Assembly: GCA_905213325.1 (NCBI GenBank)
Contig: CAJMHW010000001.1
Location: forward strand, 71,767-135,766
Origin: Collinsella aerofaciens
GTDB taxonomy: Bacteria; Actinomycetota; Coriobacteriia; Coriobacteriales; Coriobacteriaceae
Length of the DNA stretch: 64,000 nt
Reading direction: 5' to 3'
Shown here: in pieces, positions 51,293-60,400 of the stretch
How the letters are laid out: each line of letters begins with the position of its first letter
Position numbering within the stretch: position 1 is the first letter of the stretch
The notes under the pieces: model-generated
What the model saw: only the letters and a program-made list of their open reading frames with translations
The model's database searches: none
Told to the model about the DNA's origin: nothing
Position numbers and translations under genes: made by a program

Positions 51293-51321
51293 AGGGACCG
51301 CTTCTTGCGGTCCCTTTTTTT
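51293..51321 (+). terminator. tRNA-Pro terminator
   Basis: AGGGACCGC / GCGGTCCCT (51293-51301 with 51307-51315) followed by a run of seven T. Confidence 0.92.
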
Positions 51322-51394
51322 AGCTAGTGTTGTGATACCGCGATACCCGCGGTATACTCATTCGAGCTTGTCTCGCTGTATTGTGGAGGTCTAC

Positions 51395-51670
51395 ATGTTT
51401 GGACTGAGGGCTCCTGAGCTCATCATTATTCTCGTCGTTGTCCTGATTATCTTCGGGCCCAAGAACCTGCCGAAGCTCGGCAAGTCCCTCGGCTCTACCG
51501 TCAAGAATATCCGCGAGGGTATGGAGGGCGACGATAAGGCCGAGACCAAGCAGGCCGAGGAGGTCGTGGTCGAGCAGTCCGAGGAGGACAAGGAGATCGC
51601 TGAGCTCGAGGCCAAGCTCGCTGCTGCCAAGAAGAAGCAGGCAGAGGACAGCGACGCGGACGCAGAGTAG
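51395..51670 (+). CDS. tatA: Twin-arginine translocase subunit TatA/TatE
   Basis: A 91-aa protein. A single N-terminal membrane helix (ELIIILVVVLIIFGP) is followed by the hinge Gly-Pro and an amphipathic helix (KNLPKLGKSLGSTVKNIREG), then a charged coiled tail (EDKEIAELEAKLAAAKKKQ). This is the pore-forming TatA type that exports folded proteins. TGGAGGT stands before the ATG. No tatC is in the window. A terminator follows. Confidence 0.95.
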   Translation: MFGLRAPELIIILVVVLIIFGPKNLPKLGKSLGSTVKNIREGMEGDDKAETKQAEEVVVEQSEEDKEIAELEAKLAAAKKKQAEDSDADAE

Positions 51671-51695
51671 TCCCATCCCTTTGGGGTGAGCACCT

Positions 51696-51728
51696 GACCG
51701 GCTTGCCCGCAGGCTAGCCGGTCTTTTT
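51696..51728 (+). terminator. tatA terminator
   Basis: GACCGGCT / AGCCGGTC (51696-51703 with 51716-51723) followed by TTTTT. Confidence 0.85.
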
Positions 51729-51732
51729 CGTT

Positions 51733-51763
51733 TTGTTGACAGTTGATCGTTACATCATAGTTG
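51733..51763 (+). promoter_or_regulatory. Probable greA promoter
   Basis: Overlapping -35 candidates TTGTTG (51733) and TTGACA (51736) precede weak -10 candidates CATAGT (51756) and TAGTTG (51758). The exact pairing is unclear. Confidence 0.4.
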
Positions 51764-51776
51764 GGGAGATATCCGT

Positions 51777-52247
51777 ATGGACGCAAGCCAGATCGTACTG
51801 ACCGCTGAGGGCCGCCAGAAGCTCGTCGAGGAGCTCGCTTGGCGTGAGGGCGATTACGCCAAGGAGATCGTCGAGGACATCAAGGAAGCCCGCGCGTTCG
51901 GCGACCTTTCGGAGAACTCCGAGTACGATGCCGCCAAGGACAAGCAGGCCCAGAATGCTGCTCGCATTGCCGAGATTCAGGCCATCCTCGCCAACGCTCA
52001 GGTTGCTGCCACCACGGGCGATCTGACCGTCTCCATCGGTTCCACCGTTTCTCTGATCGATCCCAACGGTGAGGTCATGGAAGTCACGCTCGTCGGTACC
52101 ACCGAGACCAACTCGCTCGAGCACAAGATCTCTAACGAGTCTCCGGTCGGTCACGCCATCATCGGTCACGGCGAGGGCGACTCCGTTGAGGTCGTTACGC
52201 CTTCTGGCAAGACCCGCGTCTACACCATCGCCAAGATCGCACGCTAG
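51777..52247 (+). CDS. greA: Transcription elongation factor GreA
   Basis: A 156-aa factor that rescues backtracked RNA polymerase by stimulating transcript cleavage. The N-terminal coiled-coil (residues 5-75) bears RAFGDLSENSEYDAAKDKQA at its tip, with the acidic Asp/Glu pair that enters the polymerase channel. The C-terminal FKBP-like domain includes NSLEHKISNESPVGHAIIGH. The length fits the family. GGGGAGATATCCGT precedes the ATG. lysS follows after an attenuator-like hairpin. Confidence 0.96.
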   Translation: MDASQIVLTAEGRQKLVEELAWREGDYAKEIVEDIKEARAFGDLSENSEYDAAKDKQAQNAARIAEIQAILANAQVAATTGDLTVSIGSTVSLIDPNGEVMEVTLVGTTETNSLEHKISNESPVGHAIIGHGEGDSVEVVTPSGKTRVYTIAKIAR

Positions 52248-52275
52248 ACCACGGTCCCGCGTAAAGGTATGTTTT

Positions 52276-52308
52276 CGCTCCCTGGGACCGAATCCTGGGG
52301 AGCGTTTT
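52276..52308 (+). terminator. Hairpin between greA and lysS
   Basis: CGCTCCC (52276-52282) pairs with GGGAGCG (52298-52304), then TTTTAG, only 20 bp before the lysS start. It may terminate greA or attenuate lysS. Confidence 0.6.
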
Positions 52309-52326
52309 AGTTTGAGGAGCTAACTT

Positions 52327-54291
52327 ATGGCAGAGAACCAGAACGTCGCCGATCAGGCCTCGACGCTCAACGACGAGCGCGCCACGCGTCTGGCAAAGCG
52401 CGCCGCCCTGTTCGAGGCGGGCCAGAACCCCTATCCCGAGCACTCCGAGATCGAGGACTATGTCGTCGACATTGAGGCCAAATATGCCGATCTTGCCGAT
52501 GGCGAGGATACTGAGGACGTCGTGAAGATCGGCGGCCGCGTGGTCGCCAAGCGCGGTCAGGGCAAGATCATGTTTATCGTCGTGCGCGACGCTACCGCCG
52601 AGATTCAGCTGTTCTGCCGCATCAACGACATGGACGAGGCAGCTTGGAATACGCTCAAGGCTCTCGACCTTGGTGACATCCTGGGCGTGACCGGCGTGGT
52701 TGTTCGCACCAAGCGCGGCCAGCTCTCCGTTGCCCCCAAGAGTGCGACCCTGCTCTCCAAGGCTGTTCGTCCGTTGCCCGAGAAGTTCCACGGTCTTTCC
52801 GATAAGGAGACCCGTTATCGTCAGCGCTATGTCGACCTGATTGCCAACGACGATGTTCGCGAGACCTTCCGCAAGCGCTCGCAGATTCTCTCCACCTTCC
52901 GCCGCTTTATGGAGTCTGACGGCTACATGGAGGTCGAGACCCCCATTCTGCAGACTATCCAGGGCGGCGCTACGGCTAAGCCGTTCATCACGCACTTCAA
53001 CGCGCTCGATCAAGAGTGCTACCTGCGCATTGCTACCGAGCTGCACCTCAAGCGCTGCATCGTCGGTGGCTTTGAGCGTGTCTTCGAGATTGGCCGCATC
53101 TTCCGTAACGAGGGCATGGACCTTACCCACAACCCCGAGTTCACCACGATGGAGGCCTACCGTGCCTTCTCCGACCTCGAGGGCATGAAGGCGCTCGCCC
53201 AGGGTGTCATCAAGGCTGCCAACAAGGCCATCGGCAACCCCGAGGTCATTGAGTACCAGGGTCAGACCATCGATCTTTCCGGTGAGTGGGCAAGCCGTCC
53301 CATGACCGACATCGTCTCGGACGTGCTCGGCAAGCAGGTCACCATCGACACGCCGGTCGAGGAGCTTGCCGCCGCCGCACGCGAGAAGGGCCTGGAGATT
53401 AAGCCCGAGTGGACTGCTGGCAAGATCATCGCCGAGATTTACGATGAGCTGGGCGAGGACACCATCGTCAACCCGACCTTCGTATGCGATTACCCCATCG
53501 AGGTCAGCCCGCTTGCCAAGCGTTTTGAGGACGATCCGCGCCTGACGCACCGCTTTGAGCTGGTCATCGCCGGCCACGAGTACGCCAACGCATTCTCCGA
53601 GCTCAACGACCCGGTCGACCAGGCCGAGCGCTTTGCTGCCCAGATGGCTGAGAAGGCCGGCGGCGACGACGAGGCTATGGAGTACGACGAGGACTACGTG
53701 CGCGCCCTCGAGTACGGTATGCCTCCCGCGGGCGGCATCGGCATCGGTATCGATCGCGTGGTCATGCTGCTCACCAACCAGGCTTCCATTCGCGACGTCC
53801 TGCTGTTCCCGCACATGAAGCCCGAAAAGGGTTTCCAGTCCGGTGCCGCCGCTGCCAAGGCTGCCGAGGCCGGCAACGCCGCAAGCCCGTTCGTTAAGTC
53901 GCTTAAGCCCACGCTCGATTACTCCAAGATCGCCGTTGAGCCGCTGTTCGAGGAGTTCGTCGACTTCGATACCTTCTCCAAGAGTGATTTCCGCGCTGTG
54001 AAGGTCAAGGCATGCGAGGCCGTCAAGAAGTCCAAGAAGCTGCTGAACTTTACGCTCGACGACGGTACCGGTACCGACCGCACCATCCTCTCCGGTATTC
54101 ACGCTTATTACGAGCCCGAGGACCTGGTCGGTAAGACCCTGCTCGCCATCACCAATCTGCCTCCGCGCAAGATGATGGGCATCCCCAGCTGCGGCATGCT
54201 GATCAGCGCTGTCCACGAGGAGGAGGGCGAGGAGCGCCTCAACCTGATCCAGCTCGATGCTTCCATCCCCGCCGGCGCAAAGATGTACTAG
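52327..54291 (+). CDS. lysS: Lysyl-tRNA synthetase (class II) fused to a C-terminal Trbp111-like tRNA-binding domain
   Basis: A 654-aa enzyme; ordinary bacterial LysRS has about 500 residues. The OB-fold anticodon domain (about residues 60-165) includes GGRVVAKRGQGKIMFIVVRD. Class-II motifs are DGYMEVETPIL, FEIGRIFRNEGMDLTHNPEFT and GGIGIGIDRVVMLLT. After an Ala-rich linker (about 503-530), residues 535-654 read DFRAVKVKACEAVKKSKKLLNF, ILSGIHAYYEPEDLVGK and ITNLPPRKMMGIPSCGML: the EMAPII/Trbp111 fold known as the MetRS C-terminal appendix. It should raise tRNA affinity. TTGAGGAG precedes the ATG. The fusion is intact and in frame. Confidence 0.94.
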   Translation: MAENQNVADQASTLNDERATRLAKRAALFEAGQNPYPEHSEIEDYVVDIEAKYADLADGEDTEDVVKIGGRVVAKRGQGKIMFIVVRDATAEIQLFCRINDMDEAAWNTLKALDLGDILGVTGVVVRTKRGQLSVAPKSATLLSKAVRPLPEKFHGLSDKETRYRQRYVDLIANDDVRETFRKRSQILSTFRRFMESDGYMEVETPILQTIQGGATAKPFITHFNALDQECYLRIATELHLKRCIVGGFERVFEIGRIFRNEGMDLTHNPEFTTMEAYRAFSDLEGMKALAQGVIKAANKAIGNPEVIEYQGQTIDLSGEWASRPMTDIVSDVLGKQVTIDTPVEELAAAAREKGLEIKPEWTAGKIIAEIYDELGEDTIVNPTFVCDYPIEVSPLAKRFEDDPRLTHRFELVIAGHEYANAFSELNDPVDQAERFAAQMAEKAGGDDEAMEYDEDYVRALEYGMPPAGGIGIGIDRVVMLLTNQASIRDVLLFPHMKPEKGFQSGAAAAKAAEAGNAASPFVKSLKPTLDYSKIAVEPLFEEFVDFDTFSKSDFRAVKVKACEAVKKSKKLLNFTLDDGTGTDRTILSGIHAYYEPEDLVGKTLLAITNLPPRKMMGIPSCGMLISAVHEEEGEERLNLIQLDASIPAGAKMY

Positions 54292-54293
54292 GG

Positions 54294-54323
54294 GGTTACG
54301 GCGTTTTGCCAAACGCCGTAACC
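54294..54323 (+). terminator. lysS terminator, post-stop hairpin
   Basis: Perfect 13-bp stem GGTTACGGCGTTT / AAACGCCGTAACC (54294-54306 with 54311-54323), loop TGCC, 2 bp after the TAG. Closely similar to the dtd terminator. Confidence 0.8.
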
Positions 54324-54370
54324 ACTCGACGCTGCGCGGGCCGCATTTGGACAATCTGACGTTCAACTTC

Positions 54371-54402
54371 AAGGGCGCGACCAGAAGGTCAGCGCCCTTT
54401 CG
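54371..54402 (+). terminator. Second terminator-like hairpin after lysS
   Basis: AAGGGCGCGACC with GGTC and GCGCCCTT (54371-54382 with 54387-54399, one unpaired A) around an AGAA loop, followed by TCG. Confidence 0.7.
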
Positions 54403-54538
54403 TTTCACGTCACCTTGTCACAAATGCGACCCGCTCGCTGACTTATGCTCAACCTGCGGCGCCATTTTTCTTGAAGGCACCTTGCTCGCTCTGGCGGGCT
54501 TTCGCTGTCCGTCCTCTATCTGCGGTGTTGCCCTGGTT

Positions 54539-54583
54539 GGCACTTAGGGACGTTCCTTTTGTGCCGGCACTTGGGGACAGTCC
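54539..54583 (+). repeat. Degenerate GGGGACAG-family palindrome with half copy
   Basis: GGCAC (54539-54543) pairs with GTGCC (54561-54565) around TTAGGGACGTTCCTTTT. Immediately after comes GGCACTTGGGGACAGTCC, a second left half. Not adjacent to a supported stop codon. Confidence 0.55.
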
Positions 54584-54710
54584 TAGTCGTTGGGGATCTA
54601 CCGACGCATTGGGGGTTTGCGCCTTCCATGCATGACAGCCGTCTCTTTTATGTTTCCTTTAGCCGTCGCTGTCTAGGATGGGGGTTAGTCGATAGGAAGG
54701 GAGCACCGGG

Positions 54711-56279
54711 ATGGACGACGCGAGCGAGTGCGCAATCGAAGAGGACATGCTCGATCAGTTCAACTACTTTGATGATGAGGACGAGGAGCTGATCGACCGT
54801 CGCGAGCCAGCGCCGCTTGATTCCTTTGATCTGGTCGATGAAGAGCCCGACGAGGACGAGGGCGAATCGGCGGAGCCCTCACAGCCTTCGCGCCTTAACT
54901 CGCTGCTTTCGAGAGCCCCCATGCACCACGGCGTTCGTGCCGGCGCGCTCCATATGAAAACTGACTGGCACCAGATCGTGACGGCAGGCGATGAGCTTGC
55001 CGTCGATGCGCCGCTCACCGATAAATCATCCATCATCTGCCGCACCGGCATGCTTATGCTGGCAAGCGGAACGGGTGCCTGGCGCGTGCGCGATACCATG
55101 AATCGTGTTGCCGCCGTACTCGGTGTCACCATCCACGTTGACTTAAGTCTTCTGTCGTTTGAGTGCACCTGCATCGAAGATGGTCACTGCTTTAATGAGG
55201 TCGTCAGCTTGCCCACAACGGGCGTCAATACCCATCGCATTTGGATGATGGAGAGTTTCCTCAAGGAAATCGAGACCTATGGTCGTCGCTTCACGGTGCA
55301 CGAGTATCACGAGATGCTCAAGACCGTTGAGAGTTCAAAACCTGATTACGCGCCTTGGCAACAGGGCCTTGCGGCGGCCTGCGCCTGTGGCGCCTTCGTT
55401 TTTTTGCTCGGCGGCGGCCCTATCGAGATGGCCTGCGCGTTCGTGGGCGCGGGTGTCGGCAACTTTGCCCGCTCCCATATTCTCAAGCAAGGCCTTGGTC
55501 AGTTCAGCGCGCTGACGACCGGCGTTGCGCTCGCTTGCGTTTCGTATCTGCTGGCATTGCTCGGCCTTGGCCAGGTCATACCGGGGGCAATGTCGCACCA
55601 AGAAGGCTATATCGGCGCCATGCTCTTTGTGATTCCCGGCTTTCCGCTCATTACGGCGGGCCTCGACATCGCCAAGCTCGACATGCGAAGCGGTATCGAG
55701 CGCCTTTCATATGCCGTATCGATTATTGTGATGGCGACGCTCGTAGGTTGGATGGTTGCCGAGTGTGTTGGCCTGGCGCCGGACGACTTTGCCCCACTGG
55801 GCCTTTCGCCGCTTGCCCTTACGCTCCTGCGCGTGGTGATGAGCTTCGTTGGCGTATTCGGCTTCTCGGTGATGTTCAACAGCCCGGTAAAGATGGCCGC
55901 GGCAGCTGGGTTGATCGGCGCCGTGTCCAATACCCTGCGTCTGACCCTTGTCGATGCGCCGACGATGATTCCCTTCCTGGGCCTCAGCACGGGAATGCCT
56001 CCCGAGGCAGCAGCGTTTATCGGCGCGCTGGTATCGGGTCTGCTGGCAAGCTTGGCCGAAGTCAAGCTCACCTACCCGCGCATCGCCCTCACGGTGCCTT
56101 CGATTGTCATTATGGTGCCGGGCTTGTATCTGTATCGCTCGATGTATTACATGTGCACCTTCGACACGGTCAATATGCTCGGCTGGTTTGTGCGCGCAGT
56201 GCTCATCGTAGCGTTTCTGCCCGTTGGACTGGGTGTGGCGCGTACGCTCACCGACCCTCGCTGGCGCCACACCAGCTAA
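54711..56279 (+). CDS. ThrE-type threonine/serine exporter family protein
   Basis: A 522-aa protein. The first 70 residues are very acidic (FDDEDEELIDRREP, EEPDEDEGESAEPS). A DUF1212-like domain follows (CRTGMLMLASGTGAWRVRDTMNRVAAVLGV cut in segments, then SLPTTGVNTHRIWM), and about ten membrane segments fill residues 210-515 with the DUF3815-like second half (VIPGFPLITAGLDIAKLD, VPSIVIMVPGLYLYRSMYY). This is the fused layout of Corynebacterium ThrE, which exports threonine and serine. AAGGGAG stands before the ATG. Substrate inferred only from family. A palindrome follows the stop. Confidence 0.87.
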   Translation: MDDASECAIEEDMLDQFNYFDDEDEELIDRREPAPLDSFDLVDEEPDEDEGESAEPSQPSRLNSLLSRAPMHHGVRAGALHMKTDWHQIVTAGDELAVDAPLTDKSSIICRTGMLMLASGTGAWRVRDTMNRVAAVLGVTIHVDLSLLSFECTCIEDGHCFNEVVSLPTTGVNTHRIWMMESFLKEIETYGRRFTVHEYHEMLKTVESSKPDYAPWQQGLAAACACGAFVFLLGGGPIEMACAFVGAGVGNFARSHILKQGLGQFSALTTGVALACVSYLLALLGLGQVIPGAMSHQEGYIGAMLFVIPGFPLITAGLDIAKLDMRSGIERLSYAVSIIVMATLVGWMVAECVGLAPDDFAPLGLSPLALTLLRVVMSFVGVFGFSVMFNSPVKMAAAAGLIGAVSNTLRLTLVDAPTMIPFLGLSTGMPPEAAAFIGALVSGLLASLAEVKLTYPRIALTVPSIVIMVPGLYLYRSMYYMCTFDTVNMLGWFVRAVLIVAFLPVGLGVARTLTDPRWRHTS

Positions 56280-56312
56280 TTGGTACAAGGGGGACAGGTT
56301 ACTTTGCACCAA
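56280..56312 (+). repeat. Post-stop palindrome, GGGGACAGGTTA copy
   Basis: TTGGTACAAGG (56280-56290) pairs imperfectly with CTTTGCACCAA (56302-56312). The loop is GGGACAGGTTA. It begins at the base after the TAA of the thrE-like gene and resembles the copy at 20404. Confidence 0.75.
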
Positions 56313-56315
56313 ATG

Positions 56316-56382
56316 AGTTGCGGTGAAATAGGGACTGAATTGTTGCTTAAAGGGTCAAAACAGTCCGTATTCCACCGCAACT
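56316..56382. repeat. 22-bp imperfect inverted repeat after the exporter gene
   Basis: The arm at 56316-56337 (AGTTGCGGTG...GGACTG) is matched at 56361-56382 with two mismatches around a 23-bp centre (AATTGTTGCTTAAAGGGTC...). Confidence 0.75.
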
Positions 56383-56495
56383 TATGGGGTCGGGGGTTTT
56401 GGTGCCCTGCATCTCCACAAACTCAACGCTTACGAAGCGCGCGCCGTTCGTGTTAGGGTAGTTCCACCACATAAGTAGTCGCAGACGCGCGTAAC

Positions 56496-56546
56496 ACGGG
56501 CGGGCGAGATGAAGTCCCAACAGCTCCATCTTGCCCGCCCGTTTTT
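56496..56546 (+). terminator. Leader terminator ahead of the DUF2798-like gene
   Basis: A 16-bp stem, ACGGGCGGGCGAGATG (56496-56511) with CATCTTGCCCGCCCGT (56527-56542, one G-U), then TTTTT. It lies only 45 bp before the gene start. Confidence 0.8.
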
Positions 56547-56590
56547 GTTGCGTGGTGCCGCGGCGTAACACAGAAAGGAATCTGCCCTTC

Positions 56591-57139
56591 ATGCCTATCA
56601 ACAAACGAGAGAGCCTGCTGTTCACCTTTATCATGTGCTTTTGCATGGTGCTCTGGATGAGCATCTACAACGTTGCCCTGCAGCACGGGGCCATCAACGG
56701 CGAGGTCGTTGCCGCTGCGTGGCTCGGCTTCCCCGTTGCCTACATTTTTGCCATGTGCTGCGACTGGTTCGTCGCCAGCCCGCTCGCCAAGGGTTTCGCC
56801 TTTAAGTACTTGGTCACGCCGGGCAAGAGCTCGCCGCTCGCCATGACGCTCGCCGTCAGCTCCTGCATGGTCGTTCCCATGGTCATCATCATGTCGCTGT
56901 ACGGTGCCTGCGAGGGTCTGACGCACATGCCCGGCGGCATCCTTGCGAACCTGTATTCCGTGCCCGCGATCTGGATGATCAACATCCCGCATAATTTTGT
57001 GATGGCGCTGCCGTGGAACCTTTTGGTAGCCGGTCCGATTTCCCACTTCGTCTTCCGTCGCGCCTTCCCTGTGGGGACGGTTTTCGAGGAGGAGCATGCC
57101 GAGCTCTTGGAGCAGGCTATGGCTCCTGAGTGCGAGTAG
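56591..57139 (+). CDS. DUF2798-like membrane protein
   Basis: A 182-aa protein with four membrane segments, starting MPINKRESLLFTFIMCFCM and continuing MVLWMSIYNVALQ, then VAAAWLGFPVAYIFAMCCDWFV, LAVSSCMVVPMVIIMSLYG and WMINIPHNFVMALPWNLLVAGP. The repeated pair of two-helix units and the NVALQHG motif fit DUF2798. Function unknown. The ATG at 56591 follows AAAGGA; an in-frame ATG at 56531 lies inside the terminator stem. The leader terminator suggests attenuation. Its own terminator is at 57307. Confidence 0.75.
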   Translation: MPINKRESLLFTFIMCFCMVLWMSIYNVALQHGAINGEVVAAAWLGFPVAYIFAMCCDWFVASPLAKGFAFKYLVTPGKSSPLAMTLAVSSCMVVPMVIIMSLYGACEGLTHMPGGILANLYSVPAIWMINIPHNFVMALPWNLLVAGPISHFVFRRAFPVGTVFEEEHAELLEQAMAPECE

Positions 57140-57306
57140 CTCGCTTAGGGATCTGCTGAGCGCGGGCGACTTGCTTGGTTGGAGCCCTAAGCGTGGATAG
57201 CTCTCTCGGCGACATCGCGGGCGTGAGCGGTGCGCATGACCGGAGGGCCCGTGCTGCTCCGTTGCCCGACGTGCTAGCGCGCAGAACAATCTGTTGGTGC
57301 ATTCGG

Positions 57307-57337
57307 CGGCTGCTGAAGCGTTTCGGCAGCCGCTTTT
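57307..57337 (+). terminator. Terminator of the DUF2798-like gene
   Basis: CGGCTGCTGAA / TTCGGCAGCCG (57307-57317 with 57322-57332, one G-U), then CTTTTT. Confidence 0.8.
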
Positions 57338-57350
57338 TATACGGAGTTTA

Positions 57351-57371
57351 AATACAACAGTCTGTTGTATT
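57351..57371. promoter_or_regulatory. Perfect palindromic operator upstream of activase module 2
   Basis: AATACAACAG and CTGTTGTATT flank a single central T. The 10+1+10 perfect symmetry, 50 bp before the activase start, is typical of a TetR-family dimer site. Candidate repressor: the TetR gene at 61844. Confidence 0.7.
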
Positions 57372-57420
57372 ACGTAGAGTGGTATATCTCTAGCAGGAAA
57401 AATGCGAGAGACGGAGCATT

Positions 57421-60400
57421 ATGGCGTTGCTAGTAGGACTGGACGTAGGGTCGACGACGACCAAAGTTTACGCGATGCACGAGGATATGACCGAGGCGTG
57501 GTGGGGATATCGCCGCCACGGGGCGTGTCAGACAGCGAGCGTGCGCGCCATGCTCGGCGAGCTCGCCGAGCGCTTTCCCCATGAGTCGCTGCGCGTTGCG
57601 GTGACCGGCTCGGGTGCGCGCGATATCGCGACCGCGCTGGGCGCCTCGTACGTTCAGGAGGTGGTCGCCAACGCGCTCGCGATCAGCAGGTTCTATCCGC
57701 AGACGCGCTGCGCCATCGAGCTGGGCGGCCAAGACGCCAAGATGATCTTCTTCCGCACCAACGATAAGGGAGACATCGAGGTTGCCGACATGCGCATGAA
57801 CGGCTCGTGCGCAGGCGGTACCGGTGCATTTATCGACGAGATGGCAAAGCTCATGGGGGTCGGCACCGAATCGGGCGAGTTCGAGCAGCTCGCAAGCCGG
57901 GGAACGACCGTCCACGAGGTCTCGGGCCGCTGCGGCGTGTACGCAAAGACCGATATCCAGCCGCTGCTCAACGAGGGCATTCCTACCACCGACCTGGCGC
58001 TTTCGGCGCTTCACGCGGTCGCCCGCCAAACGATCGGCGGTCTGGCCCAGGGTATCGACATCGAGCCGCCGGTAATCTTCGAGGGCGGTACGCTCGCCTA
58101 CAACCCCACACTGGTCCGCGTGTTCCGGGAGCAACTGAATCTATCGGACGATCAGGTTATCGTCCCGCGCGATCCGCAGATCATGGTCGCGCGCGGTGCC
58201 GCCCTGTCGCTGACCGACATGTTCGCATCGTCCCAACCGATCGACCTTCCCGACGCTTTTGTCCGGCTGGATAAGCTCGAGACGGTCGCGCCCGCAAGCG
58301 GGGAGGGACGTCTTGCCCAGCCCTTTTTTGCCACACCTGCCGAGCAGGCGGATTTTACGGCACGCCATGGCAAAGAGACGCCGGCAAAGGGTCCGGATGC
58401 GTATGCGCCCGGAGAGACGGTGCGTGTGGCGCTCGGTATCGATTCGGGGAGCACGACGACCAAGTTCGCCCTGGTCGATGAGGCGGGTGAGCTTGTCGAT
58501 TCGTTCTACGCGTCTAATAACGGCAGACCGCTCGACGTCGCCCAACAGGGTCTTGTCAGCTTGAAGAACCGCTGGGAGACAGCGGGAGTCACGCTTGCGA
58601 TCGATGCCGTGGGCACCACGGGATACGGCGAGGAGCTTTTCGCGCGCGCGTTCCACGCCGACTACCATACGGTCGAGACGGTCGCGCACGCCCGCGCCGC
58701 GTGCGCATGCGTTCCCGATGCGACCTTCGTGCTCGACATCGGCGGACAGGATATGAAGGCCATCTGGCTCAACCACGGCGTGCTGACCGATATCGTCGTC
58801 AACGAGGCGTGCTCTGCGGGCTGCGGCTCGTTCCTCGAGGGTTTTGCCAAAAACCTCGGAATAGCCGTTGAGGATATCGCGACCGAGGCATTTTCGTCCA
58901 AAGCCCCCGCCGTTCTCGGCAGCCGCTGCACGGTGTTCATGAACAGCAGCGTCGTTTCCGAGCAGCGGCGCGGTAAGGGTCCGGGCGACATCATGGCCGG
59001 TCTCTGCCGTTCGATTATCGAGAACGTGTTCACCAAGGTCATTCGCGTTTCAAATCTCAACCGTCTGGGCGACAAAGTCGTCGTCCAGGGCGGCACGTTC
59101 CGAAACGACGCGGTGCTGCGCGCATTCGAGCAGTATCTGGGCAAACCCGTCACGCGTGCGCCCCACCCGGGGCTGATGGGCGCTATCGGTATCGCCCTGC
59201 TCGCGCGCGAGGAATGCCGCAAGGGCGACGCCGGCACGTCGTTTATCGGGCTCGATGCCGTGGAGCGCTTCGAGCATCGCGAGTTCGGCGGCGTTACCTG
59301 CCGTCGGTGCAACAACCGCTGCCAGCGCGCGGTCGTGGCATTTGGCGACGGCTCGCTTTACGTCACGGGCAATCGCTGCCCGCGCGGCGGCGCCATCTCA
59401 TGGGATGAGCTCGTGCGCGAGGTTCCCGCGGCGGAGGAGCTGCGTCCGCAGGGTGCTTGCGAGGCACAGGCACCCGGCACGGGGCGCGACCGGACCGCGG
59501 CTGCCCCCAATCTCTTTGTCGACCGCGAGAAGCTGCTGTTCGAGTCGTACCCCACGGTTCCCGTCAGCGGGGGGCGCGATGTCACGATCGGCATTCCCCG
59601 TGTGCTCGAGTTCTGGGACACCATGCCGTTCTGGTCGACGTTCTTCAGCACGCTCGGCTTTAAGGTGCGCGTCTCGGGACGCAGCACCAAGGCGATGTAC
59701 GAGCGCGGTCTGGCGCACGTCACATCCGACACCGTGTGCTTCCCGGCCAAGCTCGTCCACGGGCACATCCGCAATCTCGTCGACGCCGGCGTCGACCGCA
59801 TCTTCATGCCCATCATCACGACGGTGCCCACCGAAAACACCGCCTCTACCAGCGAGTGGATGTGCGCCGTCGTAAAGGGATACCCCTACGTGATGCGCAA
59901 TTCCGATAACCCGGAGGAGCGTTTCGGCGTTCCGTTCGATACGCCGCTGTTCCACTGGTACGACGAGGGCGACCGAAACCGCCAGCTCAAGGCGTGGTGC
60001 AAGGAGACCTTCGATATCGATGCCGACCTGGTTGCCAAGGCGACCGAGCAGGCGGACCGCGCGCAGGAGACGTTTGAGAACCAGCTGCAGCTGCGCGGCA
60101 GGCAGGTGCTCGAGAACGTGCACGAGGACGGCGGCTACGCGGTGGTGATCGCTTCGCGCCCGTACCACAACGACCCGCTGGTCAACCACGGGCTGCCCAA
60201 GCTCTTCTCTGAGCGCGGCATCCCCGTGCTGACGCCCGATGCGGTGCCGGGGGTCTGCAACGTCGATCTTTCCAACAGCCGCATCGACATCGTGAACAAC
60301 TACCATGCGCGCATGCTGTCGTGCGCGGTCATCGTCGCATCGACGCCCGAGCTCGAGCTCGTGCAGATGGGCAGCTTCGGCTGCGGCCACGATGCGTATC

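Larger units (their letters stand above)
54292..54710. other. 419-bp intergenic region without a supported gene
   Basis: It contains two hairpins (54294, 54371) and a GGGAC-type palindrome (54539). A 96-codon frame across it is not supported because it runs through both hairpins and lacks a ribosome site. Confidence 0.65.
56280..56590. other. 311-bp intergenic region between exporter and DUF2798-like gene
   Basis: It is filled by a post-stop palindrome, a 22-bp inverted repeat and a strong terminator. No gene is supported. No known riboswitch class was recognised in the leader. Confidence 0.65.

Noticed and set aside
52248..52326. T-box or other lysine-sensing leader ahead of lysS
   Set aside because: The 79-bp gap is too short and lacks a T-box sequence; only one hairpin is visible.
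54257..54547. 96-codon frame with two CxxC pairs (CHKC, CSTC) that looks like a zinc ribbon
   Set aside because: It runs through the lysS stop and two terminator hairpins, has no ribosome site, and the Cys spacing is not that of a known ribbon.
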